DNA of 64,000 bases from Cellulomonas fimi ATCC 484 (GTDB lineage: Bacteria; Actinomycetota; Actinomycetes; Actinomycetales; Cellulomonadaceae), in contig NC_015514.1 in assembly GCF_000212695.1 (NCBI RefSeq), positions 310,001 through 374,000 on the forward strand. Direction: 5' to 3'. Below are positions 1-7,399 of this stretch, one piece after another (positions within the stretch are counted from its first letter, which is position 1; the number at the start of each line of letters is the position of its first letter). The translations under genes and the position numbers were made by a program. A model generated the notes under the pieces. That model made no database searches and was not told the DNA's origin. It saw only the letters and a list, made by a program, of their open reading frames with translations.

Positions 1-277
1 CGTCCGGTGCCGACGGCTCCGCGGGCTGCGCGATAGGGCACGGCATGCTGCCCGGGCGTCCCTGTGCCGGACGTCATCCCCGGACGCGGTACCGCGTCCC
101 CGCCACCCGCCGACGGCCGTCGCCGACGCGCCCCCCGCAGGGAAGGTGCACGGGGCGGCGCGCCACGTACACGCCGACCCGGACGCGTGGGGAGACGGCC
201 GCGCGCGCAGAACGGACGATTCGTACACTCGGAGGTCAGGCCGAGGGGTGCTCGACGCAGTGGTCGAGGGGAGTGTC
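1..277. other. Non-coding flank upstream of the GAF regulator
   Basis: No convincing gene is visible. A TACACT hexamer at 224-229 could be a -10 box for the regulator at 278, but no clear -35 partner is seen. The left end may belong to the control region of a gene outside the window. Confidence 0.4.
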
Positions 278-1558
278 ATGCCGCACCACGACACCGTGCG
301 CACGGCCCACGAGCGCTTCGTGACCACGGGGCAGCTCGCGGGGGCGCACGTCCGCCGCCTCGTCGCGGACTCGTGGCGCCGCAGCGCCCGCAGCGGCGTC
401 GACCCGGAGGTCCCCGCGCCGCCCGTCGACATGACGGGCCGCGCGCTCACGTCGTACCGGCGCGCGCACCCGCTGGCCGTCGCGATGCCGGTCGTGCGGG
501 ACCTGCTCGTGCGGCCCGGCGCCGACGCGGGCTGGGTCACGGCGCTCGCGGACGACACGGGTCGACTGCTGTGGGTCGAGGGGGACCGGGACGTGCGGCG
601 GCGGGTCGAGGGCGTCGGGTTCGTCGAGGGGGCGGTGTGGCGCGAGGACTGCGCGGGCACGAACGCCCCGGGCACCGCGCTCGCGACGCAGCGGCCCGTC
701 CAGGTGGTCGGCACCGAGCACTACGCGCGCCCCGTGCAGCCGTGGAACTGCGCGGCGGCCCCGGTGCGAGGGCCGTCCGGTCAGGTGCTCGGGGTGCTCG
801 ACGTGACCGGCGGGCCCGTCGTCGCGGGCGCGGTCGTGATGTCGCTGGTCCGGGCGACGGTCGCGGCCGTCGAGGCGGAGCTCGCGCGTCTCGCGCCGCC
901 CGTGCTCCAGGTGCCGTCGGACCGGCTCGTCACCGCCCTGACCGGCGCCGGCGGTCGCGTGGCCGGCGGGCGGCTGCGCGTCCTCGGCCCCGACGTCCCG
1001 ACGCTGCACCTCGGCGGCCGCGACGTGCGGCTGTCGCTGCGGCACGCCGAGATCCTCCTGCTGCTCGCCCAGCACCCGACCGGGCTGACGGGCGACGAGC
1101 TCGCCGTGCAGCTCAGCGACCACGCCCTGTCCGACGTCACCGTCCGCGCCGAGGTGTCCCGGCTGCGCCGCGTCGTCGGCCCGCTCCTGTCCCAGTCCCG
1201 CCCCTACCGGCTGACCGCGCCCCTGCGCACCGACGTCGACACCGTCCGGAGCCTGCTCGAGGTCGGCGACGTCGCTGCGGCCCTGTCGAACCACCCCGGC
1301 GTCGTCCTGCCCCGCTCCACCTCCCCGGGCGTCGAGCGCATCCGTGACGACCTGCGCGCCGACCTGCGTGCCGCCGTGCTCGCCAGCCCCGAGCCGGGTG
1401 CGGTGTCCCGGTGGGTGTCATCCGACGACGGTGCCGACGACTGGCAGGCGTGGCAGCGCCTCACGGTGCTCGCCCCGCGGGGCACGCCCGCCCACGTGCA
1501 GGCCCGCGGCCGCCTCGACCTCCTCGCGCGCCGCCTCGCGGCACCCCGCGCCGGCTGA
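278..1558 (+). CDS. GAF-domain transcriptional regulator with C-terminal winged helix
   Basis: A 426-residue cytoplasmic regulator. The N-terminal part (about residues 20-230) resembles the sensor half of AcoR-type activators: a helical ADSWRRSARSGVDP segment, then a GAF-like fold containing the WREDCAGTNAPGTAL stretch that is typical of this family. The C-terminal part (about 235-330) reads as a winged helix (LGGRDVRLSLRHAEILLLLAQ, then TVRAEVSRLRRVV), so it probably binds DNA without the sigma54 AAA domain of true AcoR. I chose the ATG at 278 because GAGGGGAG lies just upstream; the reading frame is open further 5' but lacks a good ribosome-binding site. Such regulators usually sit next to an aldehyde dehydrogenase with a DUF779 gene. 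That pair is present here 3.7 kb away, so control of it is plausible but inferred. Confidence 0.85.
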   Translation: MPHHDTVRTAHERFVTTGQLAGAHVRRLVADSWRRSARSGVDPEVPAPPVDMTGRALTSYRRAHPLAVAMPVVRDLLVRPGADAGWVTALADDTGRLLWVEGDRDVRRRVEGVGFVEGAVWREDCAGTNAPGTALATQRPVQVVGTEHYARPVQPWNCAAAPVRGPSGQVLGVLDVTGGPVVAGAVVMSLVRATVAAVEAELARLAPPVLQVPSDRLVTALTGAGGRVAGGRLRVLGPDVPTLHLGGRDVRLSLRHAEILLLLAQHPTGLTGDELAVQLSDHALSDVTVRAEVSRLRRVVGPLLSQSRPYRLTAPLRTDVDTVRSLLEVGDVAAALSNHPGVVLPRSTSPGVERIRDDLRADLRAAVLASPEPGAVSRWVSSDDGADDWQAWQRLTVLAPRGTPAHVQARGRLDLLARRLAAPRAG

Positions 1559-1599
1559 CCGCCCGAGCGTGCTGCGACCACGCCGGGTTCGCCCGGGGA

Positions 1600-1737
1600 T
1601 CAGTCGGCGACGACCGCGTCGGGCAGCAGGGCCGCGAACGGCCAGGGCGTGATGTCGAGGTGGTGGCGGTGCACCAGCGCGCGCGTGTACGCCTCGTCGA
1701 CGGGCAGCGCGTACCGGTTGGCGGCGAGACGGTGCAT
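1600..1737 (-). CDS. Small 45-aa protein coupled to RidA
   Basis: This 45-residue ORF begins MHRLAANRYALPVDEAYTRA and ends LLPDAVVAD. Its ATG shares one base with the RidA stop codon in a TGATG arrangement (1735-1739), a typical translational-coupling junction. The composition (His, Trp, Pro and aliphatic residues) looks like a real small folded segment rather than the Arg/Pro-rich shadow translation common in this GC-rich DNA. I do not recognise the family. It lies at the end of a leftward VOC-RidA operon and converges on the GAF regulator, 41 bp away. It could also be a remnant of a longer gene. Confidence 0.5.
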   Translation of the reverse strand: MHRLAANRYALPVDEAYTRALVHRHHLDITPWPFAALLPDAVVAD

Positions 1738-2129
1738 CACGGCGTCGACGACCTCGCGGCGACGGCCTCGATCTCCACGCGAGCGCCGAGCGGGAGCCCC
1801 GCGACCGCGACCGTGGTGCGTGCCGGGAACGGATCCGTGAACGCCTCGGCGTAGGCCGCGTTCATGGCCGCGAAGTCGTCCATGGACACCAGGTAGACGG
1901 TGGTCTTCACCACGTCGTCGAGGCTCCCGCCCGCCGCGCGGAGCACCTCCTGCAGGTTCGCCAGCACGCGCCGCGTCTGGACGGCGACGTCGCCGTCGAC
2001 GAGCGCACCGGTCGCCGGGTCGATCGGCGTCTGACCGGACAGGAACAGCAGCCCGTCCCCGTGCGCCGCGTGCGCGTAGGGACCGATCGCTGCGGGGGCC
2101 GAGGGGGCCGTCACGGTGGTGCGCGTCAT
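1737..2129 (-). CDS. RidA family reactive-imine deaminase
   Basis: A 130-residue protein of normal length for RidA/YjgF/UK114, the trimeric cytoplasmic family that hydrolyses reactive enamine/imine intermediates released by PLP enzymes. Family features visible are the N-terminal APAAIGPYAHA segment, LFLSGQTPIDPATG, the central QTRRVLANLQEVLRAAGGSLDDVVKTTVYL stretch and the C-terminal PARTTVAVAGLPLGARVEIEAVA, including the substrate-binding Arg and the Glu of VEIEAVA. It follows the VOC gene by 36 bp on the same strand and is directly coupled to a small downstream ORF. The exact substrate cannot be told from the sequence. Confidence 0.92.
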   Translation of the reverse strand: MTRTTVTAPSAPAAIGPYAHAAHGDGLLFLSGQTPIDPATGALVDGDVAVQTRRVLANLQEVLRAAGGSLDDVVKTTVYLVSMDDFAAMNAAYAEAFTDPFPARTTVAVAGLPLGARVEIEAVAARSSTP

Positions 2130-2165
2130 GCGCCCATGCTGCCCGACCGCCCTCGGCCGGTGGGG

Positions 2166-2540
2166 TCACCCGCGGTCGTGGATCGTGACGGCGTACCCGT
2201 CGGGGTCGGCGAACGTGAAGGTGCGGCCGAAGGGTCCGTCGACGGGCGGCGTGAGGATCACGACGCCGGCCGCGACGAGCTCGTCGTGCAGGGCCTGCGC
2301 GTCGTCGGCGCGCAGCCACAGGGCGACGCCCGCGCCGGGGTGCGGGCTGATCGACGCGAGGTCCGTGCCCGGCAGCGGCGCGCGGACGGCGAAGGCGATC
2401 GGGGTGGTCGCGAACACGACGGCGTGCGGCGGGCTGGTCGGCGCGCGCCGGAGGCCGAGCCGGGTCTCGTAGAAGTGTGCGGCGGCGTCGACGTCGCGGA
2501 CCTGCAGGGCGACGAAGTCGGGACCGGTGATGGTGGGCAT
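2166..2540 (-). CDS. VOC family (glyoxalase/bleomycin-resistance fold) protein
   Basis: A 124-residue single-domain vicinal-oxygen-chelate protein with paired beta-alpha-beta-beta-beta modules: FVALQVRDVDAAAHFYETRLG at the N terminus and FGRTFTFADPDGYAVTIHD at the C terminus. These proteins bind metals or hydrophobic ligands as dioxygenases, isomerases or sequestering proteins; the substrate here is unknown. The start at 2540 has an AGGAGGAG ribosome-binding site. The gene is divergent from a MarR regulator, and two 18-bp palindromes lie between them, so the VOC-RidA operon is probably MarR-controlled. Confidence 0.9.
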   Translation of the reverse strand: MPTITGPDFVALQVRDVDAAAHFYETRLGLRRAPTSPPHAVVFATTPIAFAVRAPLPGTDLASISPHPGAGVALWLRADDAQALHDELVAAGVVILTPPVDGPFGRTFTFADPDGYAVTIHDRG

Positions 2541-2555
2541 GGTGCTCCTCCTGGA

Positions 2556-2573
2556 ATGTCAGGTTCTTGACAT
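2556..2573. promoter_or_regulatory. Palindromic operator 1 for the adjacent MarR regulator
   Basis: The 18-bp sequence ATGTCAGGTTCTTGACAT has perfect 6-bp arms (ATGTCA/TGACAT) around a 6-bp centre. The same arms and spacing recur 27 bp downstream. It lies between the divergent VOC and MarR starts, where MarR proteins typically bind. Confidence 0.7.
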
Positions 2574-2582
2574 CGGCACCCT

Positions 2583-2600
2583 ATGTCAAACTCCTGACAT
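2583..2600. promoter_or_regulatory. Palindromic operator 2 overlapping the MarR start codon
   Basis: ATGTCAAACTCCTGACAT repeats the arms and spacing of the first site. Its last bases are the first two of the MarR ATG (2599). Occupancy would block transcription in both directions and suggests autoregulation. No Shine-Dalgarno sequence precedes this ATG. Confidence 0.7.
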
Positions 2601-3051
2601 GGAGACGACGCAGGTCCAGCTCGACACCTCGATCGGCTACGTCCTCAAGCGCGCGGCGGCGGCGCTGCGCGCGTCGATGGACGTCGCCCTGCGGCCCCTG
2701 TCGCTCTCGGTCCCGCAGTACTCGTGCCTGGAGCTGCTCGGTCAGCGGCCCGGCCTGTCCGCCGCGGAGCTCGCCCGCGGCGCGTTCGTCACCCGGCAGT
2801 CGATGCACGCGGTGCTGCACGGGCTCGAGCAGCGCGGGCTGCTGGCGCGTCCGGCGACGGCCCGGCGCGGGCGGGCCATGCCGTCCGAGCTCACCCCCGC
2901 CGGCCGGGAGCTGCTCACCGCGGCCAGCCGGGTCGTCGCCGAGGTGGAGCGGACGATGGTCGCGAGCCTCCCGCCCGGCGACCAGCGGCACCTGTGGTCG
3001 ACGCTCGCGGCGTGCGCCGACGCGCTGGCGTCCGCACCCCGGCCGGACTGA
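2599..3051 (+). CDS. MarR family transcriptional regulator
   Basis: A 150-residue MarR-type dimeric repressor. The winged-helix core runs from LSVPQYSCLELLGQRPGLSA (helices 2-3) through ELARGAFVTRQSMHAVLHGLEQRGLLAR (recognition helix) to a short wing, PATARRGRAMPSELTPAGREL. The ATG at 2599 is preferred because the conserved N-terminal helix begins just after it; upstream ATGs in the same frame lie inside the divergent promoter. The start codon overlaps the second operator and lacks a ribosome-binding site, so translation may be leaderless. The likely targets are its own gene and the divergent VOC-RidA operon. The ligand is unknown. Confidence 0.9.
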   Translation: METTQVQLDTSIGYVLKRAAAALRASMDVALRPLSLSVPQYSCLELLGQRPGLSAAELARGAFVTRQSMHAVLHGLEQRGLLARPATARRGRAMPSELTPAGRELLTAASRVVAEVERTMVASLPPGDQRHLWSTLAACADALASAPRPD

Positions 3052-3137
3052 GCCCGCCGTACCGCGGTGCACGAGGGCGACGAGCAGGCGGGCGGCTGCG
3101 GCGGCCGACGGCGCGGCGACCTCCGGCGCGCGTGCCG

Positions 3138-3800
3138 TCAGCGCTGCTGGGCGGCTCGTCGTGCGTCCAGCCGCAGCGACACGGCGCACGACAGCACGAG
3201 GAGCGCGGTGCCGCCGACCAGCAGGGCCGGCACCAGCGACGCCGGACGCGTCGTCAGCCACGCGTCGAGGTCGGGCGCGCGGTCGCCCAGCACCGCCGCG
3301 CTCCCGGCGACGGCCGCCGACAGGACGACGAGCGGCAGGTAGGCCACCATCCGGCCGCGGGTGTAGCCGAGGGCGTAGTAGACCGGGAGCTGCAGCCCGA
3401 CGAGCAGCGCGTAGAGCGCGTACCCGACGGCGACGACGGTCCCGAGCTCCCCGAGGGCGGGCGGCGTGTGCCGGGCGACCGACGTCCCGAGGGCGAGGGC
3501 GACGCAGACGGCCAGCGCCACGACGTACAGCGCGAGGCTCCCCGCGTACCGCGCACGGACGTGCGTGCCGCGCGCGACGGGCAGGACCGCCCGGAGGGTG
3601 TCGAGGTCGTGCTTGTCGCCGATCGCGAAGGGGTACGCGGCGACCAGTGCGGCGAACACCGAGCCGGACGCGACGACGGCCGTGGGAGGGCCGCTCATGA
3701 GGGCGATCCACGCGACCGCCGCGACGACGAGCAGGAGCTGGCGGGCGTACGGGCGCACCGTCAGCACGTCGAGGCGGACGGCGGCGACGAGCCCGGTCAT
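3138..3800 (-). CDS. ABC-2-type transporter permease
   Basis: A 220-residue integral membrane protein with about six hydrophobic segments (for example LLLVVAAVAWIALM, LALYVVALAVCVALAL and VVAVGYALYALLVGL). It is the last gene of a gntR-ATPase-permease operon, and its start overlaps the ATPase stop by 4 bp (ATGA). This three-gene layout matches the YtrA/YtrB-type exporters, in which a short GntR repressor controls one ATPase and one small permease. The exported substrate is not predictable; antibiotic or cell-envelope stress roles are known for relatives. Confidence 0.8.
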   Translation of the reverse strand: MTGLVAAVRLDVLTVRPYARQLLLVVAAVAWIALMSGPPTAVVASGSVFAALVAAYPFAIGDKHDLDTLRAVLPVARGTHVRARYAGSLALYVVALAVCVALALGTSVARHTPPALGELGTVVAVGYALYALLVGLQLPVYYALGYTRGRMVAYLPLVVLSAAVAGSAAVLGDRAPDLDAWLTTRPASLVPALLVGGTALLVLSCAVSLRLDARRAAQQR

Positions 3801-4675
3801 GCCGGGACCGCCGCACGGGTGGTGTCGACGGTGCCGAGGTGCACCACGATCTGGTCGAGCGTGGGGGGCTCCACCACGACACCGGGGCCGAGCAGAGGGA
3901 CGTCGTCGGCGTCGACCAGCGCCTCGACGCCGACGGCGGTGCGGCGCGCGCCGTGCAGCGGGACGAGACCGTCGGCAGGGAGCTCCTCGGCGCTCCCGCG
4001 CACCAGCAGGTAGGCGGCGAGCACGTCGTCGCGCGTCCCGGTGCGCACGACGCGCCCGTCGCGCAGCACGAGGAGGTGGTCGGCGATCCGTTCGAGGTCG
4101 GTCGTGATGTGCGTCGAGAACAGCACGCTGCGGCCCTCGTCGACGAGGTAGTCGCCGAGGATGCCGATCAGCTCCTCGCGGGCCACGGGGTCGAGCCCGC
4201 TGGTCGGCTCGTCGAGGAGCAGCAGCCGCGCGTCGTGGGACAGTGCGACGGCGATCTGCAGCTTCATCGCCATCCCTCGCGACAGCGACGCGACCCGGGC
4301 GCGGCGGTCGAGGCCGAAGGTGTCGAGCAGCTCCGCGTACCGCGCGCGGTCCCAGCGGCGGTAGAACGGGCGCAGCGCGCGCTCGACCTGGTCGAGCCGC
4401 CAGTCCGCGACGAAGGTCGGCCGGTCGAGCACCACGCCGACGTCCTGGCGCAGGTCGTCGGGCGCCGGCAGCGTGCGACCCAGCACCTCGACGCGTCCCG
4501 CGTCCGCCGTGAGGATGCCGAGCAGGGTGCGGATGGTCGTCGTCTTGCCGGCACCGTTGGGCCCCACGACGCCGAGCACGTACCCGGTGGGCAGCGCGAA
4601 CGTCAGGTCCCGCAGCGCGAAGCCTCCGACGCGGACGGTCACGCCGTCCATCGCGACCGCGAGGTCCGTCATCAT
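3797..4675 (-). CDS. ABC transporter ATP-binding protein (GntR-linked exporter)
   Basis: A 292-residue ATPase. Visible motifs are Walker A GPNGAGKTTT, a Q-loop region DVGVVLDRPTF, signature SLSRGMAMKLQIA (a degenerate LSGGQ), Walker B LLLLDEPTSGLDP and the H-loop FSTHITTD. The C-terminal ~70 residues after the nucleotide-binding domain are variable. It begins with ATGATG; the first ATG (4675) overlaps the gntR stop as ATGA. With the downstream permease it should form a dimeric exporter in the cytoplasmic membrane. Confidence 0.92.
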   Translation of the reverse strand: MMTDLAVAMDGVTVRVGGFALRDLTFALPTGYVLGVVGPNGAGKTTTIRTLLGILTADAGRVEVLGRTLPAPDDLRQDVGVVLDRPTFVADWRLDQVERALRPFYRRWDRARYAELLDTFGLDRRARVASLSRGMAMKLQIAVALSHDARLLLLDEPTSGLDPVAREELIGILGDYLVDEGRSVLFSTHITTDLERIADHLLVLRDGRVVRTGTRDDVLAAYLLVRGSAEELPADGLVPLHGARRTAVGVEALVDADDVPLLGPGVVVEPPTLDQIVVHLGTVDTTRAAVPA

Positions 4676-5091
4676 GCCTCCCGCTCGGGGTGCGCCACGT
4701 CGGCAGCGGTGCCGACGGCGCCGTCGGTCAGGAGCGCGTCGAGCATCGCGACGAGGTCGTCGCGCCCGAGACCCGCGAGCCGGGCGGCGTCGATGGCCGC
4801 GCCGAGGCCGTCCTCGACGCGGCGCAGCAGCTGCTCGCGCACGAGGGCCGAGTCGACGGGGAGCACGAACGCGCCCTTGCCGGGGACGGTCGTGATGAAC
4901 CCGGCCGCCTGCAGCTCGGCGTACGCGCGCGTGGTGGTGATGACGGAGATCCGCAGGTCGCGGGCCAGGGCGCGGACGGAGGGCAGCGGGTCCCCGTCCC
5001 GGAGCTCGCCGGTCAGCACGGCCTCCCGCACCTGCTCGGCGACCTGTTCGTACAGCGGGGCGTCCGCGCTGTTGGACACGACGATGCGCAT
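4672..5091 (-). CDS. GntR family regulator (YtrA-like)
   Basis: A 139-residue short GntR protein. The N-terminal winged helix is clear (PLYEQVAEQVREAVLTGELRDG, LPSVRALARDLRISVITTTRAYAELQAAGFI, VPGKGAFV) and is followed by only a short helical tail, as in the YtrA subfamily that controls ABC exporters. I chose the ATG at 5091 because AGGAGAGGT precedes it; an in-frame ATG 33 bp earlier lies inside the operator. It is the first gene of the exporter operon and probably represses it through the inverted repeat at 5104-5134. Confidence 0.9.
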   Translation of the reverse strand: MRIVVSNSADAPLYEQVAEQVREAVLTGELRDGDPLPSVRALARDLRISVITTTRAYAELQAAGFITTVPGKGAFVLPVDSALVREQLLRRVEDGLGAAIDAARLAGLGRDDLVAMLDALLTDGAVGTAADVAHPEREA

Positions 5092-5103
5092 GCACTCACC
5101 TCT

Positions 5104-5134
5104 CCTACTGTCTATATGCAGCATGGACAGTAGG
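5104..5134. promoter_or_regulatory. GntR operator upstream of the exporter operon
   Basis: Perfect 9-bp inverted arms CCTACTGTC (5104-5112) and GACAGTAGG (5126-5134) flank a 13-bp AT-richer centre. On the minus strand a TTGACA hexamer (5149-5144) lies just upstream and could be the -35 box. Position directly before gntR suggests autorepression. Pseudopalindromes of this kind are typical for YtrA-type regulators. Confidence 0.7.
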
Positions 5135-5170
5135 TGCGCTGTCTGTCAAACCGCCGGTGGCGCACGTCCC

Positions 5171-5204
5171 TGCAACGGTCGTGCAACGTGCGGGCGCCTA
5201 GCGT
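5171..5204 (+). promoter_or_regulatory. Candidate aldehyde dehydrogenase promoter with activator-type direct repeat
   Basis: TAGCGT at 5199-5204 fits the -10 hexamer seen before several genes in this window. Two TGCAACG copies (5171-5177 and 5182-5188), 11 bp apart and so on one helical face, cover the poor -35 region, as expected for an activator site. A 5' leader of about 70 nt with AAGGGAGG would precede the ATG at 5282. Confidence 0.45.
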
Positions 5205-5281
5205 GACGCCGTCGTGGCAACGACGCCACGGCCCCGGGCGCGCCACGAGCCCCCGCCCGCGGACCCCGCAAGGGAGGCGTG

Positions 5282-6805
5282 ATGACCGTCTACGCACCGC
5301 CGGGACAGCCCGGCAGCCTGGTCTCCTACCGCGAGCGGTACGACCACTGGATCGGCGGCGAGTTCCGCGCGCCGTCGTCGGGCCGGTACTTCGAGAACCC
5401 GACGCCGGTCACGGGGCGGACCTTCACGGAGGTCGGCCGTGGCGACGCGGACGACATCGAGCGCGCGCTGGACGCGGCGCACGGCGCCGCGCGCTCGTGG
5501 GGCAGGACGACCGCGACGGAGCGGGCCGTCATGCTCAACGCGATCGCCGACCGCATGGAGGCGAACCTCGAGATGCTCGCGGTCGCCGAGGCGTGGGAGA
5601 ACGGCAAGCCCGTGCGCGAGACGCTCGCGTTCGACATCCCTCTGGCCATCGACCACTTCCGCTACTTCGCGGGAGCGATCCGGGCGCAAGAGGGGTCGAT
5701 CTCCGAGATCGACGGCGACACGATCGCGTACCACTTCCACGAGCCGCTGGGCGTCGTCGCGCAGATCATCCCGTGGAACTTCCCGATCCTCATGGCGACG
5801 TGGAAGCTCGCGCCCGCGCTGGCCGCGGGCAACGCCGTGGTGCTCAAGCCGGCCGAGCAGACGCCCGCGTCGATCCTGCTGCTCATGGAGCTCGTCGCCG
5901 ACCTGATCCCGCCGGGCGTCGTGAACGTCGTCAACGGGTTCGGGGTCGAGGCCGGCAAGCCGCTCGCGTCGTCGCCGCGCGTGCGCAAGGTCGCGTTCAC
6001 GGGGGAGACCACGACGGGCCGGCTGATCATGCAGTACGCCAGCCAGAACATCATCCCGGTGACCCTGGAGCTCGGCGGCAAGAGCCCGAACATCTTCTTC
6101 GCCGACGTCGCGCGCGAGAAGGACGGCTTCTACGAGAAGGCGCTCGAGGGGTTCGCGATGTTCGCCCTCAACCAGGGCGAGGTCTGCACGTGCCCGTCGC
6201 GCGCGCTCATCCAGGAGTCGATCTACGACGAGTTCCTCGACGCCGCGAAGGCCCGCACGGAGGCGATGCGGCAGGGCGACCCGCTCGACACCGAGACGCA
6301 GGTCGGCGCGCAGGCGTCGAACGACCAGCTCGAGAAGATCCTGTCGTACCTCGACATCGGCCGGTCCGAGGGGGCGCGCGTCGTCACCGGTGGGCACCGC
6401 GCGGAGCTGTCGGGCGACCTGGCGGGCGGGTACTACGTGACGCCGACGATCTTCGAGGGCAAGAACTCGATGCGCGTCTTCCAGGAGGAGATCTTCGGGC
6501 CCGTCGTCGCGGTCACGTCGTTCTCCGACTACGAGGACGCGATCTCGATCGCGAACGACACCCTGTACGGCCTGGGCGCGGGCGTGTGGTCGCGCGAGGC
6601 CGCCACGCAGTACCGCGCGGGCCGCGACATCCAGGCCGGCCGTGTGTGGACGAACTGCTACCACGCGTACCCCGCGGCGGCCGCGTTCGGCGGCTACAAG
6701 GGCTCGGGCGTCGGCCGCGAGAACCACAAGATGATGCTGGACCACTACCAGCAGACGAAGAACCTCCTGGTGTCCTACACGCAGGAGTCGCTCGGGCTGT
6801 TCTGA
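5282..6805 (+). CDS. Aldehyde dehydrogenase (NAD-dependent, ExaC/AcoD-like)
   Basis: A 507-residue class I/II-type aldehyde dehydrogenase that oxidises aldehydes to acids in the cytoplasm. The catalytic Cys is in the [11 protein letters not shown] motif (Cys302), the general-base Glu is in [10 protein letters not shown] (Glu263), and the cofactor-binding IIPWNFPI segment is intact. The [12 protein letters not shown] start and the C-terminal [17 protein letters not shown] are typical of the acetaldehyde/chloroacetaldehyde group. The ATG at 5282 has AAGGGAGG upstream; a GTG three bases earlier is too close to it. A DUF779 gene follows, the usual partner of this group. Confidence 0.95.
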   Translation: MTVYAPPGQPGSLVSYRERYDHWIGGEFRAPSSGRYFENPTPVTGRTFTEVGRGDADDIERALDAAHGAARSWGRTTATERAVMLNAIADRMEANLEMLAVAEAWENGKPVRETLAFDIPLAIDHFRYFAGAIRAQEGSISEIDGDTIAYHFHEPLGVVAQIIPWNFPILMATWKLAPALAAGNAVVLKPAEQTPASILLLMELVADLIPPGVVNVVNGFGVEAGKPLASSPRVRKVAFTGETTTGRLIMQYASQNIIPVTLELGGKSPNIFFADVAREKDGFYEKALEGFAMFALNQGEVCTCPSRALIQESIYDEFLDAAKARTEAMRQGDPLDTETQVGAQASNDQLEKILSYLDIGRSEGARVVTGGHRAELSGDLAGGYYVTPTIFEGKNSMRVFQEEIFGPVVAVTSFSDYEDAISIANDTLYGLGAGVWSREAATQYRAGRDIQAGRVWTNCYHAYPAAAAFGGYKGSGVGRENHKMMLDHYQQTKNLLVSYTQESLGLF

Positions 6806-6815
6806 CGAGCGGGCG

Positions 6816-6860
6816 CGCGGTCGCGGCGGGGGTCGGAGGGGAACCGTCGCCGCGACCGCG
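6816..6860 (+). terminator. 13-bp hairpin between aldehyde dehydrogenase and DUF779
   Basis: Perfect arms CGCGGTCGCGGCG (6816-6828) and CGCCGCGACCGCG (6848-6860) enclose a 19-nt loop. No T tract follows, so it may lower readthrough or protect the upstream mRNA rather than fully terminate. Confidence 0.5.
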
Positions 6861-6909
6861 TCGCCGGTGCGTGCGCGGAGTGCGCGCGCGGACGGGGAGG
6901 AGGCGGGCC

Positions 6910-7299
6910 ATGGACCTGCCGGAGCGGGTCGCGGCTACCGACGCCGCGCTCGGGATGCTGCGGACGCTGCGCGGCCGGCACGGGGAGCTGATGATCCACC
7001 AGTCCGGGGGCTGCTGCGACGGGTCGTCGCCCATGTGCTACCCGGCGGGCGACCTCATCCTCGGGGACGTCGACGTGCACCTCGGCGACCTCGACCTGGG
7101 CGACGGAGCGTCCGTGCCGGTGTGGATGACACGCGCGCAGTACGAGTACTGGAAGCACACGCACCTGACGATCGACCTCGTGCCGGGCCGCGGCGCGGGG
7201 TTCTCGCTCGAGGCGCCCGAGGGGGTGCGGTTCCTGCTGCGCTCGCGGCTCCTGACGGACGACGAGTACCTCGCGCTGCACGACGCGGGCGTCGTCTGA
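6910..7299 (+). CDS. DUF779 protein (aldehyde dehydrogenase partner)
   Basis: A 129-residue DUF779 protein, a small cytoplasmic family of unproven function almost always encoded beside aldehyde dehydrogenases such as the one upstream. The family signature HQSGGCCDGSSPMCYP (about residues 31-46) contains three Cys and a His that could bind a metal. A second conserved block is MTRAQYEYWKHTHLTIDLVPG, and the C terminus carries FSLEAPEGVRFLLRSRLLTDDE. The ATG at 6910 is preceded by GGGGAGGAGG. It lies 104 bp from the dehydrogenase stop, with a strong hairpin between them. Confidence 0.9.
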   Translation: MDLPERVAATDAALGMLRTLRGRHGELMIHQSGGCCDGSSPMCYPAGDLILGDVDVHLGDLDLGDGASVPVWMTRAQYEYWKHTHLTIDLVPGRGAGFSLEAPEGVRFLLRSRLLTDDEYLALHDAGVV

Positions 7300-7387
7300 C
7301 GACGAGATCCCGTCGCGTGCCGTCGACCGGGCGCCACACGTCGTGTCGGGGGTGTGGACCGACCACGACACGGTGCGGCGGAGCGTC

Positions 7388-7393
7388 TAGCGT
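7388..7393 (+). promoter_or_regulatory. -10 box for leaderless DinB-like gene
   Basis: TAGCGT is 6 nt before the ATG at 7400. A hexamer ACGACA (7365-7370; 4/6 to TTGACA) lies 17 bp upstream. No ribosome-binding site is visible, so the transcript probably starts at the A of the ATG. Confidence 0.55.
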
Positions 7394-7399
7394 GCGTCC

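Noticed and set aside
2567..3882. Long overlapping ORFs on both strands here and across the window, many rich in Arg, Pro, Ala and Ser
   Set aside because: In DNA this GC-rich, stop codons are rare in all frames. These ORFs have biased low-complexity composition and no domains, and they lie opposite or out of frame with clear genes.
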